From Roseburia hominis (GTDB taxonomy: Bacteria; Bacillota; Clostridia; Lachnospirales; Lachnospiraceae), in NCBI GenBank assembly GCA_021771815.1, contig JAETOE010000039.1, forward strand, positions 1-32,899: 32,899 nt of DNA, in the 5' to 3' direction. Each line of letters begins with the position of its first letter. The stretch's first letter is position 1. This document shows positions 1 to 7,570 of the stretch, piece after piece. The notes beneath the pieces are model-generated. The model was not told the DNA's origin, did not search any database, and saw only the letters and a program-made list of their open reading frames with translations. A program made the position numbers and the translations under genes.

Positions 1-11
1 TGGAATAAATG

Positions 12-57
12 TACGGGAGAGAAGGAGAAGTACAGCGCCTTTCCCCGTATATTTTTT
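12..57 (+). terminator. possible intrinsic terminator of an upstream gene
   Basis: A 6-bp stem (TACGGG at 12-17 with CCCGTA at 44-49) with partial extra pairing inside is followed by six T residues at 52-57. The loop is long and the pairing imperfect, so this is tentative. It would end a transcript entering from the left edge. Confidence 0.35.
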
Positions 58-87
58 GGATTTTTGACAAAACATACGTTCTGTTGC

Positions 88-116
88 TTGCGTGGTAAGT
101 TCTGGTATGTTATATT
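88..116 (+). promoter_or_regulatory. sigma-A promoter for the topoisomerase operon
   Basis: An extended -10 (TGT then TATATT, 108-116) lies 17 bp after a weak -35 (TTGCGT, 88-93). A perfect TTGACA at 64-69 has no -10 at the right distance. The predicted start near 123 gives a very short leader before the ribosome binding site at 132-140. Confidence 0.45.
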
Positions 117-149
117 ATCCAGAGGAAAGTGAAGGAAAGGAAAAAGAAG

Positions 150-2072
150 ATGGCTAAGAAAGAATCTTATGACGAGAGTAGTATTTCCGTATTGGAGGGA
201 CTCGAAGCCGTAAGGAAGCGCCCCGGTATGTATATCGGCAGTGTGTCCAGGAAGGGTCTGAATCATCTGATCTATGAGATCGTGGATAATGCGGTGGACG
301 AGCATCTTGCCGGCGCCTGCGATACGATCCATGTGACGCTTGAGGCGGATGGCTCCTGTACGGTCGAGGACAATGGGCGTGGGGTTCCGGTCGGTATGCA
401 TGCGAAGGGAGTGTCTGCGGCGCGTATCGTCTACACGACGCTGCATGCGGGCGGCAAGTTCGACGATTCTGCGTATAAGACGAGCGGCGGTCTGCACGGC
501 GTGGGTTCTTCGGTCGTGAATGCGCTTTCAACATATATGGATGTGGAGATCAGCAGGGAGGGGTATATCCATCATGACCGCTATGAGCGGGGTGTTCCGG
601 TCATCGCGCTTGAGGACGGGCTGCTCCCGAAGCTTGGCAAGACGAAGAAGACGGGAACGAAGGTGAACTTCCTGCCGGACCCGGAGATCTTCGAGAAGAC
701 GCGTTTTAAGGAGGATGAGGTCAAGAGCCGTATGCATGAGACGGCATATCTGAATCCGGAACTGACGATCGTCTATGAGGATCGCAGGGGCGAGGAGACG
801 GAGCATATCGTTTACCATGAGCCGGAGGGAATCAAGGGCTTTGTGGGCGATCTCAATAAGAATAACGAAGTGCTGCACGATGTAGTGTATTTCAAGGGGG
901 AGTCGGAAGGAATCACGGTCGAGGCGGCGTTCCAGTACACGAACGAGTTTCATGAGAATATCCTCGGCTTCTGCAATAATATTTTTAACGCCGAGGGCGG
1001 GACACACATCACGGGCTTTAAGACGGTCTTTACGACGATTATTAACGCCTATGCCAGGGAACTTGGCATTTTAAAAGAGAAGGATGCGAACTTTACGGGG
1101 GCGGACGTGCGCAACGGGATGACGGCGGTAGTTTCCATCAAGCACCCTGATCCGCGGTTCGAGGGACAGACAAAGACGAAGCTTGATAATCAGGATGCGT
1201 CGCGCGTCACAGCGAAGGTCACCGGAGACGAGATACAGCTTTACTTTGATAAGAACCTTGAGGTGTTAAAGACCGTGATCTCCTGTGCGGAGAAGGCGGC
1301 AAAGATCCGTAAGACCGAGGAGAAGGCGAAGACGAATCTTCTGACGAAACAGAAGTTCTCGTTCGATTCCAACGGGAAGCTGGCAAACTGCGAGAGCCGG
1401 GATGCTTCGATCTGTGAGATCTTTATCGTCGAGGGAGATTCTGCGGGCGGTTCGGCAAAGACGGCGCGTGACCGCAGCTTTCAGGCGATTCTGCCAATAC
1501 GCGGTAAGATTTTGAATGTCGAGAAGGCGAGCATTGATAAGATTCTGGCGAACGCAGAGATCAAGACGATGATCAATGCGTTTGGCTGTGGTTTCTCGGA
1601 AGGGTACGGCAATGATTTCGATATCACCAAGCTGCGCTATGACAAGATCATTATCATGGCGGATGCCGACGTCGACGGGGCGCATATTTCCACGCTGCTT
1701 CTGACATTGTTCTACCGCTTTATGCCGGAACTGATCTATGAGGGGCATGTCTATGTTGCAATGCCGCCTCTGTATAAGGCGATTCCGTCGAGAGGCGAGG
1801 AGGAATACCTCTACGATGATGCGGCGCTTGAGCGATACCGTCGTACGCACAAGGGCAGCTTTACGCTGCAGCGCTACAAGGGTCTTGGTGAGATGGACGC
1901 CGAGCAGCTCTGGGAGACGACGCTCGATCCGAAGAGCCGCCTCTTAAAGCGGATCGAGATCGAGGACGGGCGTATGGCGTCCGATATCACGGAGCTTTTG
2001 ATGGGCAACGACGTGCCGCCGCGCAAGACGTTTATCTATGAACACGCGAGGGATGCTGCCATTGATGCGTAG
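150..2072 (+). CDS. parE: type IIA DNA topoisomerase subunit B (topoisomerase IV ParE-like)
   Basis: ATPase subunit of a type IIA topoisomerase, which works with the ParC-like subunit encoded next to pass one DNA duplex through another. Visible in order are the GHKL ATPase (EIVDNAVDE with Asn47, EDNGRG, GGLHGVG), the transducer region, the TOPRIM domain with EGDSAGG at about 428-434 and the metal-binding DADVDGAH at about 505-512, and the family signature QRYKGLGEMD near 574. The 640-aa length fits the short Gram-positive form without the enterobacterial GyrB insertion. An upstream in-frame GTG at 129 has its purine-rich site too close. ATG at 150 is preceded by AAGGAAAGG at suitable spacing, so 150 was chosen. 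GyrB and ParE cannot be separated by eye; the ParE label rests on the partner lacking a clear GyrA box and on the absence of dnaA/recF-type neighbours here. Confidence 0.9.
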   Translation: MAKKESYDESSISVLEGLEAVRKRPGMYIGSVSRKGLNHLIYEIVDNAVDEHLAGACDTIHVTLEADGSCTVEDNGRGVPVGMHAKGVSAARIVYTTLHAGGKFDDSAYKTSGGLHGVGSSVVNALSTYMDVEISREGYIHHDRYERGVPVIALEDGLLPKLGKTKKTGTKVNFLPDPEIFEKTRFKEDEVKSRMHETAYLNPELTIVYEDRRGEETEHIVYHEPEGIKGFVGDLNKNNEVLHDVVYFKGESEGITVEAAFQYTNEFHENILGFCNNIFNAEGGTHITGFKTVFTTIINAYARELGILKEKDANFTGADVRNGMTAVVSIKHPDPRFEGQTKTKLDNQDASRVTAKVTGDEIQLYFDKNLEVLKTVISCAEKAAKIRKTEEKAKTNLLTKQKFSFDSNGKLANCESRDASICEIFIVEGDSAGGSAKTARDRSFQAILPIRGKILNVEKASIDKILANAEIKTMINAFGCGFSEGYGNDFDITKLRYDKIIIMADADVDGAHISTLLLTLFYRFMPELIYEGHVYVAMPPLYKAIPSRGEEEYLYDDAALERYRRTHKGSFTLQRYKGLGEMDAEQLWETTLDPKSRLLKRIEIEDGRMASDITELLMGNDVPPRKTFIYEHARDAAIDA

Positions 2073-2114
2073 CGGCAGGCTGACGGGCGAAAACAGAAAG
2101 GGAAGTAACATAGT

Positions 2115-4370
2115 ATGAAAAAGGGTTCCAATGTAAATCAGGAAGAGCAGATTATCCGCACGGAATATTCGGAACTGATGCAGAAATCTTATATCGATTA
2201 CGCGATGAGCGTTATTATCGCGCGCGCCCTGCCGGACATCCGGGACGGATTAAAGCCGGTACAGAGACGTACGCTCTATGATATGTATGAGCTTGGCATC
2301 CGCTATGACAAGCCGTACCGTAAGAGCGCGCGTATCGTCGGCGATACAATGGGTAAGTACCACCCGCACGGCGACAGTTCCATCTACGGCGCGCTCGTCG
2401 TACTGGCGCAGGATTTTAAGATGGGTCAGACCCTGGTGGACGGTCACGGTAATTTCGGTTCGATCGAGGGAGACGGCGCGGCTGCCATGCGATACACGGA
2501 GGCCCGTCTTGAGAAGCTGACGCAGGAGGCATTTCTTGCGGATCTCGACAAGGACGTCGTGAATTTCGTGCCGAACTTCGACGAGACGGAGAAGGAGCCG
2601 GAGGTGCTTCCGGTGAAGGTGCCGAATCTTCTCATCAACGGTGCGGAGGGCATTGCGGTCGGTATGACGACGAGCATCCCGACGCACAATTTCGGTGAGG
2701 TCATTGACGGGGTGATCGCTTACATGAAGAATCCCGATATCAACACGGGGCAGATGATGAAATATATTCCGGGACCGGATTTCCCGACCGGAGGCATCAT
2801 TGCGAACAAGGACGAGCTTGCGGCAATCTACGCTACCGGAACGGGTAAGATCAAGATTCGCGGCAAGGTCGAGCTTGAGCAGATGAAGGGCGGAAAGGAA
2901 CGTCTTGTCATCACGGAGATTCCATATACGATGATCGGTGCGAATATCGGAAAGTTTCTGAACGATATTTATAGCCTGGTCGAGACAAAGAAGACGAACG
3001 ATATCGTGGATATCACGAACCAGTCGTCGAAGGAGGGCATCCGCATCGTCATCGAACTGCGCAAGGGCGCGGACGCGAAGAATCTGGAGAATCTTCTCTA
3101 CAAGAAGACAAAGCTTGAGGATACGTTCGGCGTAAATATGCTCGCAGTCGTTGACGGCAGACCGGAGACGATGGGGATCGTGCCGATCATCCGCCATCAT
3201 GTCAATTTTCAGTATGAGCTGGCGACGAGAAAGTATAAGACGCTGCTTTCCAAGGAGCTTGACAAAAAGGAGATCCAGGAGGGCTTGATTGGCGCATGTG
3301 ATGTGATCGACCTGATTATCGAGATCTTGCGGGGCAGTACCAATGTGAAGGATGCCAAGGCATGTCTGACAGCGGGCGTGACCGATGGAATCAGGTTCAA
3401 GTCTGCGCAGTCGAAAAAGGACGCGTCACAGCTTCGCTTTACCGAGCGGCAGGCGGACGCGATCTTGGAAATGCGTCTTTACAAGCTGATCGGACTCGAG
3501 ATCGAGGCGCTTATGAAGGATCATGAGAAAACGCTTTCCAATATTGCAGAGTACGAGGAAATCTTAAGTAACCGCGCGGCGATGGCGAAGGTCATAATCA
3601 GGGAGCTGGAAGGCTATAAGAAGGAATACAGCCGCCCGAGGCGGACGGCGATCGACAATCTCGAGGAGGCGGTCGTTGCCGAGAAGAAGATAGAGGAGAT
3701 GGACGTCGTATTTTTGATGGATCGCTTCGGCTATGCCAAGACGATCGATGTGGCGACGTATGAGCGCAACAAGGAAGCGGCGGATGCGGAGAACCGCTAT
3801 ATTCTGACCTGCAAAAATACGGACAAAATCTGTATTTTTACGAACAGGGGGCAGATGCACCTGTTAAAAGTGTTAGACCTTCCGTTCGGAAAGTTCCGCG
3901 ACAAGGGGACGCCGATCGATAATCTGAGTAATTACAACAGCAGTGAGGAAAGCTTTGTGTATATCACGAACCTCAGTGCAATCCGCGATACCAAGCTTCT
4001 TTTCGGAACAAAGACGGCGATGCTTAAAGTGGTGGACGGAGCGGAGTTCGACGTTGCAAAGCGGACGACTGCCGCGACAAAGCTTGCGGACGGCGACGAA
4101 GTGCTGTTGGTAACGCCTCTTTTAGAGAATCAGACGCTTGTAATGCAGTCGGAAAAGGACTTTTTCCTGCGGATCGACGCGTCCGTGATTCCCGAGAAGA
4201 AAAAGGGAGCCGTAGGCGTCCGTGGCATGAAGCTCGGGGCGGGAGATGCGCTTGCTGCCATTTACACGCTTATCGAGGGGGAGAGCGTCAGCGTGGAGGT
4301 CAAGGGCAAGGAGGTTGCCTTAAACCGTCTGCATGTCGGAAACCGTGACACGAAGGGAACGAAGAAATAA
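2115..4370 (+). CDS. parC: type IIA DNA topoisomerase subunit A (topoisomerase IV ParC-like)
   Basis: DNA-cleaving subunit, partner of the preceding gene 42 bp upstream. The catalytic tyrosine is Tyr127 in AAAMRYTEARL. The winged-helix region carries the quinolone-pocket motif KYHPHGDSSIYG at 81-92. Of the two residues that normally bind quinolones, the serine is present (Ser88) but the acidic position four residues on is Gly92. The C-terminal third, from about residue 500, is a beta-pinwheel-like region. No canonical GyrA box of QRRGGKG type is visible, which favours a topoisomerase IV-like (decatenating) enzyme over gyrase. The start at 2115 has AAAGGGAAG about 9 bases upstream. Length 751 aa is usual for ParC or a short GyrA. 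Confidence 0.9.
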   Translation: MKKGSNVNQEEQIIRTEYSELMQKSYIDYAMSVIIARALPDIRDGLKPVQRRTLYDMYELGIRYDKPYRKSARIVGDTMGKYHPHGDSSIYGALVVLAQDFKMGQTLVDGHGNFGSIEGDGAAAMRYTEARLEKLTQEAFLADLDKDVVNFVPNFDETEKEPEVLPVKVPNLLINGAEGIAVGMTTSIPTHNFGEVIDGVIAYMKNPDINTGQMMKYIPGPDFPTGGIIANKDELAAIYATGTGKIKIRGKVELEQMKGGKERLVITEIPYTMIGANIGKFLNDIYSLVETKKTNDIVDITNQSSKEGIRIVIELRKGADAKNLENLLYKKTKLEDTFGVNMLAVVDGRPETMGIVPIIRHHVNFQYELATRKYKTLLSKELDKKEIQEGLIGACDVIDLIIEILRGSTNVKDAKACLTAGVTDGIRFKSAQSKKDASQLRFTERQADAILEMRLYKLIGLEIEALMKDHEKTLSNIAEYEEILSNRAAMAKVIIRELEGYKKEYSRPRRTAIDNLEEAVVAEKKIEEMDVVFLMDRFGYAKTIDVATYERNKEAADAENRYILTCKNTDKICIFTNRGQMHLLKVLDLPFGKFRDKGTPIDNLSNYNSSEESFVYITNLSAIRDTKLLFGTKTAMLKVVDGAEFDVAKRTTAATKLADGDEVLLVTPLLENQTLVMQSEKDFFLRIDASVIPEKKKGAVGVRGMKLGAGDALAAIYTLIEGESVSVEVKGKEVALNRLHVGNRDTKGTKK

Positions 4371-4372
4371 AA

Positions 4373-5035
4373 ATGAAAGCGATTCTATTTGATTTGGACG
4401 GAACGATCATCAATTCGGAAGAGGGAATTACGAAGTGTGTGCAGTATGCGCTGCGCGCCTATGGAATCGACGAGCCGGACAGAAAGAAGCTGCTCTGCTT
4501 TATCGGTCCGCCGCTCGATCCCGTTTTCCGGGAGAAGTACGGCATGACGGAGGAGGAAGCGTGGCAGGCGGTCGAGAAATACAGAGAGCGTTTCGATGTG
4601 GAGGGTATTTTCGAATGCTGTCTGTACGACGGTGTGCGAGACGCCATTGTCCGTCTGAAAGAAAAAGGCTATGTGCTGGCTCTGGCGTCCTCGAAGCCGG
4701 AGACGGCGTGCAGGCGGATTTTGGAACATTTTTCACTGACGCCGTATTTTGACGAGGTGGTAGGATCGACACTGGACGGCAGGATCAGCACGAAGGAAGA
4801 GGTCTTGGAGGAGCTTGGACGCAGGATGGCGGATTGTCAGATCGGCAGAGATGAGATGTGTCTGATCGGCGATACGAAGTATGACGCTGCCGGAGCAAAG
4901 GCATTCGGTATCCGCTGCATCGGCGTGAGCTACGGCTTTGGAACGAGGGAAGAGCTGCTTGACGCCGGAGCGGAAGCAGTATTTGATCAGATGGAGGAAG
5001 TGGAGCGATACATTGAAAACGACAGGAGCTTATAA
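4373..5035 (+). CDS. HAD-superfamily phosphatase (phosphoglycolate phosphatase-like)
   Basis: A HAD hydrolase of subfamily IA. Motif I is FDLDGT with nucleophile Asp7 and acid/base Asp9. A helical cap domain follows (about 15-85). Motif II is the serine pair in ASSKP (106-107), motif III a lysine near 141, and motif IV GDTKYD with Asp167 and Asp171 for Mg2+. All catalytic residues are present, so it should be an active phosphatase. The substrate cannot be read from sequence; the family includes phosphoglycolate phosphatase and pyrophosphatase PpaX. It begins 2 bases after the parC stop, so it is almost certainly co-transcribed and probably uses a ribosome binding site inside the parC 3' end. 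Length 220 aa is normal. Confidence 0.88.
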   Translation: MKAILFDLDGTIINSEEGITKCVQYALRAYGIDEPDRKKLLCFIGPPLDPVFREKYGMTEEEAWQAVEKYRERFDVEGIFECCLYDGVRDAIVRLKEKGYVLALASSKPETACRRILEHFSLTPYFDEVVGSTLDGRISTKEEVLEELGRRMADCQIGRDEMCLIGDTKYDAAGAKAFGIRCIGVSYGFGTREELLDAGAEAVFDQMEEVERYIENDRSL

Positions 5036-5849
5036 AGTCTGGAACATTGTTTATCCGGTGGGAATCTACTATGTAGTATCGTCGCTGGTATATTTTGCAT
5101 TGGAGTTGTTCTTTGGAACAGCATATGAGAGCTATATGCTGCGGCAGATGATCTGCGCCGCGGCGACGATTCCGTTTGTCTGGTCGTTCTACCGACAGGA
5201 TAAGGCAATCGAGGAGACGGTCTACGGAAAGCGCAGGATCGTCTTAAAACGTCATACGGCGGAAGAGAAGCCGGCGGACATGGAGTCTGCGGCGGAAACG
5301 GTCAGCTTTGTTATGGCTGCTGCAGGCGGCATACTCGCGCTTGCAGCGGGTGCGGCGCTCGGCGTGGGAGTGAACAATCTGATTGCCATGACGCCGCTCA
5401 TCCGCATGTCAGCGGGATTTTCGGAGGCGAATCAGGCGTTTTTTGCGGGAGAGATTCTGTTTGAACTTCTCGGTTCAGGGCTTTTAATCCCGATTGCGGA
5501 GGAACTTTTATACCGCGGCGTTGTCTATAAAAGGCTGCGCCTTCTTGTGGGCGTCTGGCCTGCGATTGTGCTCTCGGCAGTTATTTTCGGGGCGATGCAT
5601 TTTAATCTGGTGCAGTTTTTTTATGCGGGAATCTTAGGGATTATGCTGGCGTTTCTGGTGGAGCGGACGGGCTATGTGTACACGGCGGCGCTTGCGCATG
5701 TGGGAGCGAACGTAGCGGCAATTGTGCGGCAGGAGACGGGGTGGCTCTCCTTTGCCTATGAGCCGACCGCTGCGGGGATTGGCGTTACTGCACTGTGTCT
5801 TGTTCTGGCGTGTGCGGTGCTTTGGCGGATGTGCAAATCTAAATCTTAG
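5013..5849 (+). CDS. CPBP-family intramembrane metalloprotease (CAAX/Abi type)
   Basis: A multi-pass membrane protein with the full CPBP glutamic protease signature: EELLYR (Glu163, Glu164, Arg168), FGAMHFN (His196) and AHVGAN (His229, Asn233), each in a predicted membrane helix. In bacteria these proteins process or mature peptides and are often linked to bacteriocin immunity; no bacteriocin gene is visible here. The frame is open further upstream, inside the HAD gene. TTG at 5013 is the preferred start because GTGGAG lies 7 bases ahead and the first hydrophobic segment begins soon after, giving 278 aa. An ATG or GTG further up would add a charged stretch that lacks a family match. The gene overlaps the HAD gene by 23 bases, suggesting translational coupling. 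Confidence 0.82.
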   Translation: MKTTGAYKVWNIVYPVGIYYVVSSLVYFALELFFGTAYESYMLRQMICAAATIPFVWSFYRQDKAIEETVYGKRRIVLKRHTAEEKPADMESAAETVSFVMAAAGGILALAAGAALGVGVNNLIAMTPLIRMSAGFSEANQAFFAGEILFELLGSGLLIPIAEELLYRGVVYKRLRLLVGVWPAIVLSAVIFGAMHFNLVQFFYAGILGIMLAFLVERTGYVYTAALAHVGANVAAIVRQETGWLSFAYEPTAAGIGVTALCLVLACAVLWRMCKSKS

Positions 5850-5872
5850 CGCTTTCTGTAAGGCGGGTGGCA

Positions 5873-5901
5873 TTGACTATGAAATCGGAATATGCTATTT
5901 T
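5873..5901 (+). promoter_or_regulatory. strong sigma-A promoter for the CNNM leader and gene
   Basis: TTGACT (5873-5878), a 17-bp spacer and TATTTT (5896-5901), with TG one base upstream forming an extended -10. It sits 24 bp after the CPBP stop. The resulting leader before the CNNM start codon is about 295 nt, unusually long. Confidence 0.7.
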
Positions 5902-5936
5902 AGAGTCAAATCGCAGGAAAGGGAGTGATAAGATAC

Positions 5937-6062
5937 ATGGAAGACGGCGCAGACAGTGACAGCGATACACAGATGCAGCAGTCATTCGTGCCACCGTTCT
6001 TGGGCGGTCGGATGACGGATTGTTACATAAGAAGATACAGGCTGCTCCATGCAGTATTATGA
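5937..6062 (+). CDS. candidate 41-aa acidic leader peptide
   Basis: A short open frame, ATG at 5937 to TGA at 6060-6062, just downstream of a strong promoter and behind AGGAAAGGGAG (5915-5925) at about 11 bases. The peptide starts with an acidic run (MEDGADSDSD, five or six acids in the first ten residues), has a Pro-Pro in the middle and a basic, hydrophobic end. It matches no family I recognise. The stop codon lies 6 bases before the first arm of a large hairpin, the arrangement expected if ribosomes on this frame control the hairpin. Expression is inferred only. The frame could be a chance open stretch within a long untranslated leader. Confidence 0.4.
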   Translation: MEDGADSDSDTQMQQSFVPPFLGGRMTDCYIRRYRLLHAVL

Positions 6063-6068
6063 ATAGTG

Positions 6069-6125
6069 AAAGGTATGGTTCGCGTGCAGGGTACAAAGTA
6101 TGCTGCAGACGGGTCATACCTTTTT
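6069..6125 (+). promoter_or_regulatory. attenuator-like hairpin in the CNNM leader
   Basis: A perfect 9-bp outer stem (AAAGGTATG 6069-6077 with CATACCTTT 6115-6123) encloses a second stem (CGTGCAG 6083-6089 with CTGCA/CG at 6103-6111, two bases bulged). It runs into five T residues (6121-6125). The form is that of a weak intrinsic terminator placed between the promoter and the CNNM gene, so it could act as an attenuator. It resembles no riboswitch class I can name. Confidence 0.45.
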
Positions 6126-6145
6126 GCGCGTTCATAATAAAAATA

Positions 6146-6180
6146 TGCCGGTAGCTTCCCAGGAAACAGGGAGAACGGCA
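6146..6180 (+). promoter_or_regulatory. second leader hairpin before the CNNM ribosome binding site
   Basis: TGCCG (6146-6150) pairs with CGGCA (6176-6180), and an inner TTCCC (6156-6160) pairs with GGGAG (6169-6173). It ends about ten bases before the AAGGAGG at 6190-6196, close enough to affect ribosome access if extended or remodelled. Confidence 0.35.
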
Positions 6181-6203
6181 GAATTCTGTAAGGAGGAGAA
6201 CTT

Positions 6204-7238
6204 GTGTTACAGCCTATTATTTTGTTAGTGATATTAATTTTTGTGAATGCAGCCTTTGCGAGTGCGGAGATTGCAGTGATTTCAATAAGTGAGCCGCGCC
6301 TTCGGCTGCTTGCACAGGAGGGAGATAAGCGGGCGAAAAAGCTGCTCTATCTGACGGATCAGCCGGCGCGTTTTCTGGCAACCATACAGGTAGCGATCAC
6401 GCTTGCGGGTCTGCTGCAGAGTGCGTTTGCCGCGGAAAATTTTGCAGGACCGCTTGTTGCGGTTCTGGTCGGGCTTGGCGTCACGATTTCAGAGGAGGTG
6501 CTTAAGACGGTCTGCATCGTTGTGATCACGCTGATACTGGCATATTTTACGCTGGTATTCGGCGAACTTGTGCCTAAGCGGATCGCGATGAAGAAAACAG
6601 AGCAGATAGCGCTGGGAATGGCGGGCATCCTTTATCTGGTAGGGCGGATCTTTGCTCCGCTCGTGTGGCTTCTGACGGCGTCCACCAACCTTATACTGCG
6701 GCTTCTCGGCATGAATCCCGAGGAGGAGGAGCAGGCGGTGTCGGAGGAGGAAATCCGCATGATGCTTGCCGAGGGAAAAGAGCAGGGAACGATTCCGTCC
6801 GAGGAGACGGAGATGATTCAGAATGTCTTTGAATTCGACGATATAACGGTCGGAGCCATCTGTACGCATCGTAAGGAGATGGTCTCGCTCTCGACGATGG
6901 AGACGGAGCAGGAGTGGGAGAAAATCATCGCTGAAAGCGAGCACACGTATTATCCGATTTTTGAGGGAAGGAAAGAGGAGATCGTGGGAGTGCTGGACGC
7001 CAAAGCGTATTTCCGCATGAAGGAGCGCACGAGGGAGAGCGTGATGCAGCATGCGGTACGAAAGCCCCTGTTCGTGCCGGAGACGATGAAGGCAAACGCC
7101 CTGTTCGAACAGATGAAACAGAATCAAAATTATTTTGCGGTTGTGGTTGATGAATTCGAAGCAATCGAGGGCGTGGCGACGCTCTGCGATATCATGGAAT
7201 ATTTAGTCGGCGACCTTGACGAGGTTGCTACCGCTTAG
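6204..7238 (+). CDS. CNNM (DUF21) membrane protein with CBS pair, possible Mg2+ exporter
   Basis: An integral membrane protein of the CNNM/CorC family. It has a DUF21 domain with four hydrophobic segments (about 1-25, 60-85, 95-120 and 135-160) and the typical GELVPKRIAM motif. An acidic linker and a CBS pair follow (about 190-340, with YYPIFEG and DEFEAIEGVATLCDIMEYLVG). Characterised relatives such as Bacillus MpfA export Mg2+; others were misnamed hemolysins. The start is GTG at 6204, with AAGGAGG 8 bases ahead. The protein ends right after the CBS pair at 344 aa and lacks the C-terminal CorC_HlyC domain that usually brings the family to about 430 aa. No continuation was found downstream in any frame, so the short form seems genuine. 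The transported ion is inferred. Confidence 0.85.
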   Translation: MLQPIILLVILIFVNAAFASAEIAVISISEPRLRLLAQEGDKRAKKLLYLTDQPARFLATIQVAITLAGLLQSAFAAENFAGPLVAVLVGLGVTISEEVLKTVCIVVITLILAYFTLVFGELVPKRIAMKKTEQIALGMAGILYLVGRIFAPLVWLLTASTNLILRLLGMNPEEEEQAVSEEEIRMMLAEGKEQGTIPSEETEMIQNVFEFDDITVGAICTHRKEMVSLSTMETEQEWEKIIAESEHTYYPIFEGRKEEIVGVLDAKAYFRMKERTRESVMQHAVRKPLFVPETMKANALFEQMKQNQNYFAVVVDEFEAIEGVATLCDIMEYLVGDLDEVATA

Positions 7239-7298
7239 TACGTTCTTTTTGAAAGTGTGATCTACAATTTAGACACAATTTAATAAAAACAGGAAAAG

Positions 7299-7344
7299 AA
7301 GCCCGGAAAAGGATTTTGGTAAAAAAATTTTTCGGGCTTTTTTT
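7299..7344 (+). terminator. intrinsic terminator after the CNNM gene
   Basis: AAGCCCG at 7299-7305 pairs with CGGGCTT at 7333-7339, with flanking A/T pairing inside, and runs into a long T tract (to 7344). The sequence from here to the gltB promoter is AT-rich and without genes. Confidence 0.85.
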
Positions 7345-7457
7345 ATTTGAATTGTTTGCAGAATAATTTTTAAAACAAAAAATATAATAAATAAACTGAT
7401 AATATGATGAAATAATATAAAGATTCAAATAATCAGACAATAGAAGAAAAAAACAGG

Positions 7458-7486
7458 TAGACAACGGCGAACGAAAGTTGTATATT
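7458..7486 (+). promoter_or_regulatory. gltB promoter with a dyad in its spacer
   Basis: TAGACA (7458-7463), 17 bp, TATATT (7481-7486), both boxes five of six to consensus. An interrupted inverted repeat, ACAAC-N11-GTTGT (7461-7481), overlaps the -35 and fills the spacer, a suitable operator position. A regulator cannot be named. Glutamate synthase operons in Firmicutes are commonly under LysR-type or nitrogen control. Confidence 0.5.
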
Positions 7487-7510
7487 AGGAGATAACAACG
7501 GAGACGAAGA

Positions 7511-7537
7511 CAACTGTCCGCCACACGAAGACAGTTG
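7511..7537 (+). promoter_or_regulatory. hairpin in the gltB leader
   Basis: CAACTGTC (7511-7518) pairs perfectly with GACAGTTG (7530-7537) around an 11-base loop, 34 bases before the gltB start codon. No T tract follows, so it is not a terminator. It could affect mRNA stability or serve as a DNA site. Confidence 0.4.
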
Positions 7538-7570
7538 CTCGAAATACAGCAAGTAGAAAGGAAGCTGATT

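Noticed and set aside
64-69. Perfect TTGACA as the -35 of the topoisomerase promoter
   Set aside because: No -10-like sequence at 16-18 bp; the nearest good -10 is about 40 bp away.
2250-3200. Long open frame on the minus strand across parC (about 316 codons)
   Set aside because: Its product is Arg/His/Leu/Asp-rich with no motifs, as expected for the antisense of a codon-biased gene, and parC is certain.
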